From Ligula intestinalis (taxonomy: Eukaryota > Platyhelminthes > Cestoda > Diphyllobothriidea > Diphyllobothriidae): a DNA stretch of 64,000 bases. The notes beneath the pieces are model-generated. The model saw only the letters and a program-made list of their open reading frames with translations, was not told where the DNA came from and did not search any database. Location: the NCBI GenBank assembly GCA_036362985.1, contig JAYGXS010000005.1, positions 6,570,775 to 6,634,774 on the forward strand. The letters are read 5' to 3'. This document shows positions 13,177-25,200 of the stretch, one piece after another. Both the position numbers and the translations under genes were made by a program. Position 1 is the stretch's first letter. Every line of letters begins with the position of its first letter.

Positions 13177-13629
13177 TGAGGTTATTGATCCTGTTCGCCG
13201 TGACTGTTTCAGTCTTGCTGCATGCCTGGTATTATATCGGTGGCCGGCACACGAAATTTGACAAGCCTGTTTGCGGCTGACTGACCGTGAGTTTGCCTGT
13301 TGCTGGGCTTGTGTGACCTCTGCCTAATTTGAGGCTGTTGTAAATGAACGTACTGACTGGTCTGCCCCTAGTCGGCCGACGGACTGTTCAGTTTTTGCTG
13401 CGCGCATGAGTTGATTTCAGTCTCGTGGGCCCAGCGGTAAGGTAGTTACCCACGTCAGTCACGTATTTCCTGGCCTCATTTGCTCATATTTACCTCTGAT
13501 CTCGTTTGTATTCCACGTTTGAGCTGGCTTTGCCGTCCTGCTGGCCTTGTTCAAACTGACCTGAGCCGTGTGCTTATTGCCTGGTAGGTGGGATGAAGGT
13601 CTATGGTTCTATCAAGTGTTGCAACGAAA

Positions 13630-13868
13630 GCCGACCTTTAGGAAAAGCAGGACAATTTATTCAGAAAATGTTTGACACTGGATCCCCAGGTCATCGTCAG
13701 ACTTTAAAAAATGTGCAAAGAACACATATTGCAAATTTTTTAGTCTGAGGGTGACCTGGGATCCACTATCGATAATTGACTGAATAAATTTTCTCAATTT
13801 TTCCAACGGACGCCTTTCCTTGAAATGACATTTCTTGGAATGCTGCCTTCCAGTTTATACGAAAGAAA
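13630..13868. mobile_element. Back-to-back PLE tails nested in another PLE
   Basis: Two copies of the GGATCC-type tail face each other: minus at 13640-13700, plus at 13740-13860. They interrupt the reading frame of the surrounding PLE between LLESWSSTG and the rest of its C-terminus, so this insertion is the younger one. Confidence 0.75.
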
Positions 13869-14186
13869 TCGATTAAATTTGCCAGTCGAGGACCAACTTT
13901 CCAGCAGCCGAATTCTGATCATCTTGTCATTGGCTCGGTCTACGACCTTTGCTTTGTCAAAGGCGAAAGTGTGATTCTGCTGTTGTACGTGGTCATAGAC
14001 CATAGACAGCTGATGCCATGCAACCTTGTGCCAAGGCATCTGCCCGTTTCTCCAACATACCGTGCACCACCGTTTTGGCATGGTACGCTGTGTACCACTC
14101 CTAATTGTTCTGACCACGGTAGTAGGTCTCTAGGCCTTCTGCGGCATAACTGAAACAGACACGGCAAACAGGTACAATTACCTAGC

Positions 14187-14232
14187 TACTCTGACGACGG
14201 CAAAAAGCGAGTCTGGGAAACGTCAGTCTCAA
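14187..14232 (+). ncRNA. Hammerhead ribozyme motif in the inverted PLE tail
   Basis: CTGACGACGG, a short stem, then GAAACGTC followed by AGTC. Helix I pairs ACU with AGU and helix III is ACGU. Confidence 0.6.
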
Positions 14233-14439
14233 TTTAATTCGGTCCATATCCTCGTACCGTCTTCTTCGTGTATATTGCTCTACACATGTGTTTGTTTTTG
14301 GCCGAAAACTGTCTCCAAATGCTACAGGGTAATTCTATCAAATTCAACTTAAAAGAAACCTTTCTAGCGGAATTCTAAACGCCTATCCAAAACTGGCGGC
14401 TTTCTTGATGCATGTTGCTAAACCGGACATTAGTAAGCC

Positions 14440-14830
14440 CAAAACTGACCCGCCCAGCTCATATTCGCTGCTGAGGCTCAGTTTAGCCAAAGCGCTTCGT
14501 CATTCGAAGAGTGCACATCTGAATTTATCTTCTAACGCTAGCGACAGGGAGCCAGATGGCTGAGCAATCATCACGCCCAAGTTCAACACGGGTCTTGAAA
14601 GTTCACCAGGCCACGCCTCGCATTCTGGCCATCAAGCAATTAGCACACAACCAGGAAATCATCCTCAAGAGGGGGATGAAGTAGCATAGCGGTTCCGTCC
14701 TATAACTACTGCAACTGTCTTTTCTGTTATCGTGTCTGAGGCTGAATCTGCGACAAAATCCAAAACGTCAGACTAATAAAGTTCTTGTCCCAACGACCAA
14801 ATCTGCTTCCGCTCAAAACAAGTGTCTTAT
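14440..14830 (+). mobile_element. Penelope-like element, 3' end
   Basis: Matches the C-terminal coding end and tail of the copies at 1-330 and 5935-6340. The core is decayed (CTGAGGCTGAATCTGCGAC, then AAAACGTCAGAC), but AAACGTC↓AGAC with GUGUCU before the core still shows the helix I pairing. Confidence 0.7.
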
Positions 14831-15825
14831 TTTCCTCTGCATTTATGGGTCGAAATTCTCTCATCTTATTTAGGGCAGCTTGAACCCTTGTCACGTACTT
14901 TAGCATTATTATTTCACAATAACAGTCTCCTGCATCTCAGAGGTCCAAAACATTTCTGCGATAAGAAGTTAAATAAACTGCGTGACATCTGACTGAACAC
15001 CTAGCACCTCACCTATATTATTTTTTGAAGAGCACCATACAGTGAGATTAATTGCGGTCATTTTTAACTATTGATAACTTTCCACGCAAGGGAATTGTCA
15101 TGATAAACTAACCAAACGTTTTTTAGTCACAAATGTCTGAAATAAAACTCCGATGGCGTGCTTAGTGGTCGGAAACTGCGTTAACGTACTATGTCATTTT
15201 CCTAATCTATGAGCAAAAAACACCCAAAATATAAATATTGTCAACCAAAAAACCTCACCATGGCAGAACATAGGCGTAAATCAGTGTGTATTGCTTGGTT
15301 TAAGTTGGTGCTTTTCTTGCTTATGGTTAGAGGAAAGCAGAGAGTCATAGACCAATAACTATGTTCCCTTTTCCAGACAACTATTAAGAGATCTACTTGC
15401 GTACGGAAAGGAATGATTGAATTTTCTAAAAATGCGAGCTGAATGCAGTTCTCATATATGTTCATCAACGTCGGCGAATTTAATTATCATAGCTAGGCAA
15501 GTAAACATTCCCTTGTTTTATTTTTTTCAAGACAAAAGTTGCGCCCTGAACTGCAATTATTTCAAGGTAACGCTGGACAAAGGCCATTTTGCGGTACAAT
15601 CCATGAAACTCTCATTTCTTACTAACTTATTTACCTTAGTCGCAGTACAGGTACCTGCTCGAATCTCAGACACGTGTTTCATCGATATGATTCCCTTGCA
15701 TGACATACTGCGAGGGCTTTGGCCCACCCGTGGGTTCCATAGCACGGCGTAATTGGCTACTTAACTAGTGCAAGGAATTGGTCTTTCGTTCATGTTCTCG
15801 TGTTTTAATTTATAAAGGCCACTTT
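14831..15825. other. AT-rich DNA downstream of DNAJB13
   Basis: No gene recognised. It may hold the 3' UTR end of DNAJB13; a minus-strand AATAAA lies near 15515. Confidence 0.35.
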
Positions 15826-15829
15826 TTAG

Positions 15830-16020
15830 AGTACATACGTTTTGTGAGCAGTCAGAAAGAATCCGGCATCCTATCGTAACTGAAATTATTTCAAAATAGA
15901 CTATATGATAGTCCGAACTGCAACCTTACCGAATGCTGATTAGCGAAAGAGTATCAATCTTTTGCATATGTGGGCATTTTACGCGAATTTTGGGTCGTAC
16001 TGTATAAGTGGTTGCTCTGA
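15830..16020 (+). repeat. Single arm of the foldback element family
   Basis: Matches the right arms of elements at 24805-25440, 33835-34765 and 36300-36480 (GCAGTCAGAAAGAA, then TATCAATCTTTTGCATATG and GTCGTACTGTATAA). The opposite arm is missing. Confidence 0.7.
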
Positions 16021-16053
16021 CTACTGGAAACTTACATCCGCGTAGCCAGGTGG

Positions 16054-16231
16054 CTAAGTGAAGGAGAGAATTTCTCCATTCCGGTAGAGGGCCGCCTCCA
16101 CTCCCAACTTCTGTTCCTGTGTGAGCCGGTCAGGGAAGATGTACTTGAATTTGATATGTAGATCACCCTTCTTCTCGGGAGTTTCGGATATGGGCATGCC
16201 CTCGCCCTCAACAATCTTGACGTAGCCTTCT
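16054..16231 (-). CDS. DNAJB13: DNAJB13 exon 6 (last coding exon)
   Basis: Encodes residues 263-321 and the stop TAG at 16054-16056. The acceptor is ATTACACAG. The peptide has the family's VxGEGMP turn ([20 protein letters not shown]) and [17 protein letters not shown] near the C-terminus. The 3' flank enters an old foldback-repeat arm within about 40 nt, so the 3' UTR probably includes repeat sequence; one AATAAA on the minus strand near 15515 is a possible poly(A) signal. Confidence 0.95.
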
Positions 16232-19200
16232 CTGTGTAATTAATAGGAAGGGAGAAAAACTTAATTGTCGAATGCGATCAAAGTAGGCAGCAAAGTATTC
16301 CTTTTTCAGGGGAAACCACTTGCGTCGAAAAAATGTGTAAATGCGTATTTGGCCTCATCTCAAGGGCATACATTGTCACTAATAAGAAACTTATCGATTG
16401 TGGTAGATGCTTGCAGTTTGTTCAGCGAACGTCACAATGCGTATTTTTAACAGAAAAAAGGGTATCCACATTCCACGCTATATGCAAGCCGTAGTGCACG
16501 CTAACTGGCTGAGTAGAAGGTTTGAATGATTGATTCGGCAAACACATGTTTTCGGCAATTCTTCATCAGGCCAATACAGTTGCAGGGACTAAAATGGGCA
16601 GTTATGTGAAGTGTTTAATCCATTCTCAGTGTGGGGGAGGGGGACTTATAAGACATCACGGAGTCCCATTGTCTAACGCATGCTGGCGTCAGCCTGTTGA
16701 GGAGGTTGGATCCGGCGAGCAGGCAAAAGAGGGACGGGTGTTCTCACGGTCGGTTTGCCTGCGTTTGGATAGCGTGTGTTTGAGCGGCTTGGTATTCACT
16801 TGTGTAGTTGGCCAAGGTAGGCAGACTGCGGCTACCAGCGCCCTTTGACAGCAACGAGTGGGCTTTGCTAAACGGATGGCCACTGCTTCGGCTGTGGTGA
16901 GCACCTGTTTGCGCAGGCCTTTAGAGTAGTGTGTTGGTGCTTGGTAAATGACAAGTGAGGCCTCACTCGCGTCAACTTGGCGGTTCGTATCGACCAAGTG
17001 TGCGAGTACTGAACTTGAAGTCGATCGATTTTCTCGTTTGCCGAGCCATACTGGTACGTGTTCGCACACCCTCTTCTACAGACGTCGCGTTGGTCGGCCA
17101 ATATATCCCGGCCTACTGGAGCAAGCGAGAGAGTAAATGCATATGGATGTGGCCTTAAACGAAAGTTGATCTTTCTGGACAGGCGCACCCAATTTTTTCT
17201 ACAGGTTAGCACCAGCCTGCGTTAGGCGGAAGAAACCGTTACTGATTACCCCACCTACCCTGAGAACCATTTAAATACTACATATAACTGCCCATTTTAG
17301 TCCTGGCAACTGTATTGACCTAATGAAGATTTGCTGAAATCGCATGTTTGCCAAATCGACGTTTCAAATTAAAGATGGAAATACTTGCAGAACTCAGACA
17401 ACGTTTTTTTGTAAAAATTGCCCACTCACTCTCTTATGCCTCAACAAACGCATCATCATCCAGTTATGCTTCGTTTATCTACGTAGCAGCAGTGGCTGCT
17501 TCCTATGACTGTGGGGGCTGGATCATTCTATGCGAGTTCGGCAGCCAACTCACGTTCGCGATCACACGACTCGGTCGTTAAACCTTCCTGTTCGCTCAGG
17601 CACTTTTGCACGAAGGCAGTCAGACAGAAGTGTCCTAGTAGCCAACAACTTTTCGTTGTCGCTTTGATGGAGCGAGGGGGGGAAGGAGGATGGGAAGGCT
17701 TTATTCTCGATCACAGGCGTGAATAGGGGTGGGAAGTTTGTTGAGCACAAATGAACTCAAGGATAAAACAGTGACGCAAACAAAAGACTAAACAATCCGT
17801 CATGGACGAGAACTGCGAGGATGCCACGGCATCGTTGGAAAAAGAGTTGTATGTAAGCTGACGATTTCAGAGTCAAAAACGAAGAGCCAACTGAAGGAAA
17901 CCAACGGGAAAGCCAGACTGACACGTTGGCGAGCAATATCTTATATTTCTGGTGTTAACGAAGAATTTGCTCAACTGGTCAGTGAATTCGGGTTTGGCGT
18001 CGCTCACAGGGCTGAACTGGCGATTCGCAGGCACCTCGTGCAGCCTAAAGACCAAATATCCGTTATCTATAAATCCAGTGTCATTTACCGAATCGACTAT
18101 CGTTGTGGTCAAGCGAAGTATGTTGCTGAAACCAGCAAATGGGTTCTCACGAGACTGCATGAGCACGAACTCGCCGTACCACGAAATGACAAGCTTTCTT
18201 TGGTAGCCGCTCACGCATCCACGCCAGGGCACGGTTTCGACTGCAAACACATGTGAATACTGGGTCAGTCGGATGACCGAATCTCGCGCCTGCTGCAGGA
18301 GACATGGCACTCGCACTCACAGACTCAATTAATAGGCATATCGATGTTTCTGATGCCTTTCTCACGTTGCGCTAACAAATTGATGACAGAGCTCAAGGTC
18401 AGTCCCGGCAGATCTGAGCTAGATACGCAGTGAGTTGTTCGGCTGTTTTATTCCTTGACAATGGGCTCTCGTGAGAGTCCGAAACATCGGGCAAGTAAAC
18501 TACTGGTCCCAGAGTACGCTTTCCTGTCTTCTTTTCAAGTACCTGGGTCTCGCATATTTTCGACCATTCAAAGTCATGAACAGAGGCAAAAGTTTGCATC
18601 CCAGGTATTTGTCTAGAAGAAGAAGTGGTTGTGTTCACCGGAATCATAATTTTATTCATCTGTGCTTACGGGCTCTTGCGGGAGTCCATCGTCAGAGATA
18701 AACCGTCAACGAAAAGGCGAGCAACAGTTAAAGGGGGTAGGAACCAATCAACTCTTGAAGAGGAAGGTAGGAGTGATGTGGGGGGAGTGAGGTGGGGGGA
18801 AGAGTACGCGAGGGGTAGAGGAGAAGGAGGGAGGGGGGACTCATTTATCACCAGTTTCGGTCGTGCGTAGATGCCTGCGGAGAGTGATGTAGGAGAGCGC
18901 CAACTCAGTGCACTTGTTCACTGAATTGTCATCCGAGGCTCAGGCTTCAATTAATATTTGTGCGGTCTTGCTGGTGGCGTGAGCAACTACTCGTGCGACT
19001 GCGAAGTTAAATTGGTGGCCCTTCTCCTCTACCCCTCGCGTACTCCTCCCCCCCCCCCCCCCCCTCCCCCCCCCCCCCCCCCCCCACCTCACTCCCCCTT
19101 CCTCTACAACAGTTGATTGGTTCCTACCCCTATAAATGTTGCTCGCTTTTTGTTGACGGTTTATCTCTGAAGATAGACTCCCGCAATAGCCCGAAATCTT

Positions 19201-22200
19201 AGAAGAATAGAATTACGATTTCGGTGAACGCAACCACTTCTTCCATTCAAAGTCATCTATCGATATAAATCGATAGATTACAGCACCTTCCTTTAGCTCC
19301 GAAAAATAGGGATCATCAGACCTTTGCCCAGTGGTGCTGCACATGACGTGCCATAAATGCTCCGACAGCGACGGTCCTCGGCTATAACTCACACATTTTG
19401 GGTGCTAACTCTGTGAAATCTCACTTCTGCCCTAATGGCTTTTGTGCACTCTGAGCCCTGTGTCAGACTTCATCCTATGGGCAATGGTTCTGGATCTGCA
19501 GCCCATAACCGACTTAGTATTCAGCTGTCAGCGATCAACCCCACACCAACACACCACTATATAAAGTGGATCCGACAAAGCAAAGAGAGACCGGAATGGC
19601 CATTTCTGGCTTATTAGCCGTCATCAGCCAGTCAAACCCAATCTCGAGGGTTGGCATTGCGAGCTCCTTGGCAAAGCGGAACTTACTTGTTCCTTGACTA
19701 GATCGGTGAAACACCTGCATTCATTCATGCAATCTTATATTGGCGGAACTTAACGAAAACCGAGAAATTTGACTTGATATTGGCGAAATTTTACTAAAAA
19801 TAGGAAATTCGGTTTACCTACGTTGATATGATGAAGTGCATCCGACAAAGCAAAGGGGAGACAGAAATAGTCATTTCTGGCTCATTAAGCGTCATCAGCC
19901 AGCCATACCCAATCTCGAGGGTTGGCACCCCCGAGATTTGAACACGGGACCTTCGGTCCTTGTGTTCAATATGTTACCTCTTGTCTACGGGTTTCCTCTT
20001 TATGGTGCAGAAAACCGGCTAAATTCCAGGGAGGGGAGGTTGACAACGTTGTGCACTTGTACCAGCCATTCCCTATCCCAAACTATTTCTATCATGTAAC
20101 AGGCTGCAGTTTCTTTCGCTTGAACAACACCAGTTACCGGCAAACAGTAGTTAAAACCTTCAGGAGTTTTTCTCTGCCAACTCAATCGTCTACTGTATAT
20201 TTCATTAGAATTTGCCTGAAAACTACCAGTAAATACAAATCCAATAGTTCGACCGTCCGGACGCATTGTCCACCATAGTACCATTGGGAGAAATTTGAGA
20301 GGCAGAGATACAATAGTATTTATAAGATGTAGATTTCATCATGATTCAAGCCCATTGATTGGTAGCTCATTTTTAAATGAAATATTGCTGGGCCCTCATA
20401 ATTTTTTCGTTAGTGGTCCGCTTAATCGACCATTTTTTGCCGTTCATTGCGACCATCTTGTCATAGCTTTTGTCATTGACGCAATGAATTAAATTATTGG
20501 TGCCGTCTCTCGAACAGTGAGAATAACATTTGCCGGGCGTGTAAACGCCAGGATTCAAAAAGCTGTATCCACCAAAGTCAAGCATTGTGTCAAGCCGTCG
20601 AGGTCGTTTAACGATTAAACCATAGATCTCAATTATTAGTTATATTGTTACTAGGCTTTTTTCTAGTCAACGTCAAGACGGTTATATTTTTGGAAAATAA
20701 AGGTGTTGTTTACACATAAGAAAAAACAGTGACGATGAATGCGTCGTGTGTACTTCTGTGATCGAGTGATTAAATAGAAGGGTTTTGGTATATTTTAGTT
20801 ATTAATTTGAATTAAACGTTAAAAATTCGGTGGTCATGGTCGAAGTTTTAAGCATGAGAGGGAGGAAGAGGCTTCAGTTAAACCATTTTTTGAACTGCCA
20901 AGCTACCTGGCTCCAGTGGAAGCCGGGAGGATATTTACACACATCCCTTTCTATTAATTATGCCATCTGATGGATTATTGGTGGATTTTTCAGGAAATTC
21001 TACTGGAGCAGTCAGCTTAGTGTATCAGAATTGGGATTTCCGTATGAATTGGAAGGCTAACATTCCAAGAAATGTTTTTTAGGGGAAGACGTTCTTTGGG
21101 AAAATAAGTAAAGTCAGTAAATTTTCGATACTTGATCCCCAGTTCGCCGTCCGACTTCAGAGGATGTGCAACGAACAATTAAAATTTAAAAAGTGAGTAT
21201 GTACACCAATTCATGAAACAGCAACTATTCAACAAAAAGGAACCAAATAGTTCTATTCTGATGCCCAAAACACACACGTGGGGAATGTGTGTATCTGAAC
21301 TCATTGAAAGGCACTTGCGGAACTACCATATAAAAGTGGCGCGTAAACCGACGGCTAATATACGCACCTAGATAGCACATCCTGAGGATAGATTTGGCTA
21401 CTCCGATAACAACAAAGTCAACTACAAGATCGTCTGCAAAGCTTATGATGCCGTATATTGTGGCAAAATGGAAAGATCCGTCTCCACACGCGTCAGCGTG
21501 CACCAATTGGCAGTGAAGAGAAGTGGCCGATTGTCCGAAGTGGCTATGCATTGCCGTGATACAGGTCACAACTTTGCATGGAACAAAACACGCATCGGCG
21601 GAGTTTGCCCCGTAAAAAGGCCGAGAGTTTATTAAGGCCATACACTCTGATGATTCATGCATCATGGATGAAGTGTACAAATATCTCAAAGAAAGATGGG
21701 AGGGACGACAGCCGATCATTACGGACCGACGGCAACTACAACTAATAATTAGGGCCTGCAGCAGATGACCCGGACTGACGCAAATTACAGTTGCCACTTG
21801 ACTATTATGCTATTGCGACTACTATATCTGTCCACTATGAACTGACGCAGATTGCAGCTAGCAGTTAGTGCCCACACTAGATGACTTTATAAATGTACCA
21901 GCACTTATGAAAATTTTATTGTTCGCTGCACATCTTTTCAAATCTTACGACGACCTGGGGATCCAGTGTCGAAAATCTACTGAAAAAATTTACTCATTTT
22001 ACCTTATTTTCTCAAAGAACGTCTTTTCTTGAGAATTGGTATCTTCCATTCACTGACATAGGCTGGGCACTCTAGTGATCCAAGTGTGTTCGATTTAAAT
22101 CACAACGTTCGGTGTGTTCTCGTAGCATCGGCGAGCGGCGCTCTGGTCTTATATAAAAGCTTTCTCCTTGTTGTTGTGATTTCGAATCCCACCGAAGCCA

Positions 22201-25200
22201 CCGAGCCTTTCCTCATTATATCAAATAAATTAATTTAAAATGTGCAGAACTTTAAGACAAGACTACCCAAACTATGCCATTCAAGATCGTTTTTCGCTTC
22301 AGAAGTCGGCAAATCTATCGACATGATTTACTTCTACTCATAAGGCCCGAAATTGAGTTTATAAATCACTTAAGAACTGTGGGATTTATCTTCTTTCTAA
22401 GGCAATTGCAATTTCTTCGTATGTCTTTCTTGGAAGAGACTGAGTCCGTCTGACAGATACCATGGAATAAAAGTGCGCAAATACGTCACACGAAAAGACA
22501 ACATGTTCTAGTACACCTTTTTTGCCGTTTTTTTTAATTGAGCAAATCTTTTTGCGTTGCTACGGCCAAAAATGTGGAGCAAACTACAACTGAATCCGCT
22601 CATGTTAAACTATGTTACTTAAACCTATGCTCATGTACGTTTATGTAGTGGCCTGTAAATCTGGGAACAAGAAAGACTCTAGGTTTCCTAATCAAGCGCT
22701 TTTGCTCAAAATCTACAGTACAATGAATGCTGCGAGTAAAATGGCGTTATTTGCGTAAATAGGATTGCAAGACCAATTATCGTGCAGTCTTATCTTAATT
22801 CATTTCAGTCGCGTCAAGACGCCGACTTTTTAATTAGTTTATTTCTGACCGCTTATAAAATTCAGATTTTGAAAAATGGTTACTGGAGTAGTAAGCATTT
22901 TCATTATTGATTTTGACAGCCTGTATGAATTCAAATATAGTTTACAGAAGACGTGCACGAAAATCTGATTTCTTGTACTTTATACTAAAATAAACGGTTA
23001 TTTTTCGGTTTTAAAAAAGTTGACAAATTGCCAAATAATTTCGAAATGCACCAACTATTACATCTGAATTCTAGGTTTCCAAACCGCGTGCCGAGTACAT
23101 TTTTTTCAAGGAAAAAAGATTTGCTTCCACTTTGACGAAGAGGTTGCATGGTTCTCATAAAATTTTGCAGTAGGTGTTGATCATGTTTTATACATTCTAA
23201 GAAGAATTAATAAATTCATAGCTCAAATGTGCTATAAATTAAAAAACCGCCAGTCGTAAAAATCTCCTAATTAGACATTTTGTAAAACCAAAAGATGCTC
23301 TTTATTTAAGTATAGAAGTTAAATAATGTGTAATTTCCTATCAAAAGAGTCCAAGGTGGAATATTTTTGTGCATGTTTTCTGTTTAATATATTTACAAAA
23401 GCCACGATAAGAATGCATACTAGTTAAGTAGCCATTTTTTACAGAATCTACTTTGTAAGAATGGTCAGAATAAAGCTCATTTAAGGGCTGGCATCCCGGC
23501 GTGACCAATGAGACCTGACTGCATAATAATCAGTAATGCAGTCCCATGTTCGGATGGTTTGCGACTGTTTACCAGTCTTTCGCAAATTGCGACACTTTGC
23601 TTGCAGCACTCGCCGTACTGCACAAGACAGTGATGGCACGACCACATACGTCGTGACTATTGAGGCCCACAATGTCACAGTACCGCCATCCTACTTTGCA
23701 ACATTTTAAAGGGAAGTCGGTGTACTAAACCTCAGTACTGGTGAACTGGCGGGATTTTGAAAACGCGACACCATCTTTGCTTTCCATTTGCATTTAGATC
23801 TCGGTTGAACTGCTGCACGTATTCTAAACTGATTGTATCCCTCTTTGTTTGCTCTAAGTACAACAATGAGGTCAATAGCACGGGACACTAGCATTGGTTT
23901 TGAAGTTCAATTTTTCTTAGATTTTGCGACCTATTTAAGGACGGGTCGTCATGATGATGGCAGGGTTGCAGTGTTCGACCACTATGCAGCGCTTGCTGTG
24001 TGCCTAATTTTTTGCACGCGGAATTCAAGACGTTTTTGATGAAAATGTTTGCATTTTATTTTCAAAATAAAACACATCTCCCTATCTGTTTCTTGGTCGT
24101 CAGCGTGTGATCCCAATCGCAAGGGGTGAGAATGTTTAGAGCGCTACAAAGCACGTGGCACAAAGACGTCCGATGCACGTTCGGATCGAGGTTGATTAGA
24201 TCAGAAGTCATAGGTGTAAGTAAGTGCAAGTACCTTCATGTATCATGTATCATGTCTAATACGCATGTCAGCCTTAATTGAAGTACATAGCAAGTTGTAT
24301 GTTTCCTCTGTGTTCGAATCCCACAATTGCAATTTATTCAGATGCAAAAGCAGATTCCTATCTCCCAATATAGTGCAACATTAAATTTCAGAATCCACTC
24401 TATATTTCTCTTCAATTCAATAAAGTACAATTTCATCCACATGAATCTAACAGAGCTGTTTTGTTTTTTGTTACATATCATTTTTGAAACAATGGACATC
24501 CAATGGTAAACTGCTGCTCATTCTTTCCCACTTGTCTCATCTGTCAACAGGAAGATAAATTCTCCACAACAAGCTCTCATTAAATCACGCGTCGACTTTA
24601 GGGTTTCTACTCTATCATAGATTGCATATGCAAGCGTATTACCAAATTCTCTCTGGTTCGCAGACTTGTACGGGTAAAGAACGTTGTCATTTCTGGTAAA
24701 TGCCTCCCCTGCTGCTTTCGCTAATTTATTTCACAAAAGTAAATTATTGGCGAACGACTGCATTCCGTTATAACTTAACTTCAATGATATAAAACAAGTA
24801 CACAGTCCATACAGTACCGCCTAGAATTCGTGTAGCATGCAGACATATGCGAAAGCTTGATACTCTCACGCTAATCCGAAATAAATAAGTTGGTCATACT
24901 GATTATCGTGAAGTCTTTTTTAAAGTTAGTTCAGTCGCGATAGGATGCTGGGTTTTTAACCAGCTTCTTTCTGGCCGCTTAAAACTCGAAGCTACTTAAG
25001 TAGTACGCCATTTTATCAGTAATTTTGACTACCTTTAAAAATTCAACCCTTTTTAAAGCGAAATATATGCTTTCTTTCAGTGTGAAATTTAAAGAAGGCA
25101 TCACTTGCTAACAAGCGAGTACAATAAATAATTTTTTCGTTTATGTTTTCCATAAAATATGCTTTAATTTATAAGACAGTCAAAATCAATTATAAAAATG

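Larger units (their letters stand above)
13090..14270 (-). mobile_element. Penelope-like element with inverted tails at both ends
   Basis: The minus strand at 13870-14140 encodes a GIY-YIG endonuclease: VVHSVPCQNGGARYVGETGR, then TRLHG and, after a frame shift, FAFDKAKVVDRANDKMIRIR and LLESWSSTG. The C-terminal end (TIDLHPTYQAISTRLRSV) continues at 13560-13615 after a nested insertion. The element's own tail lies at 13090-13180 on the minus strand, and an inverted tail copy lies at 14185-14270 on the plus strand; both share GGTCCATATCCTCGTACC. The polymerase domain is absent. Confidence 0.85.
18563..19256 (-). mobile_element. Penelope-like element with long inverted tails and a possible target-site duplication
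   Basis: The minus strand at 18855-19015 encodes [18 protein letters not shown] and, after one stop, [20 protein letters not shown], a PLE C-terminus. Its tail occupies 18600-18840. An inverted copy of that tail (about 230 bases) lies at 19020-19242 on the plus strand. CCATTCAAAGTCAT occurs at 18563-18576 and again at 19243-19256, just outside the right tail, and may be the target-site duplication. The inner part holds matching C-rich and G-rich tracts. Confidence 0.8.

Noticed and set aside
17873..18316. 147-codon open frame on the minus strand
   Set aside because: It is the antisense of a clearly identified PLE polymerase end and GIY-YIG domain.
21225..21797. 190-codon open frame on the minus strand, among the longest in the window
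   Set aside because: It is antisense to the PLE GIY-YIG segment on the plus strand, whose family match is clear.
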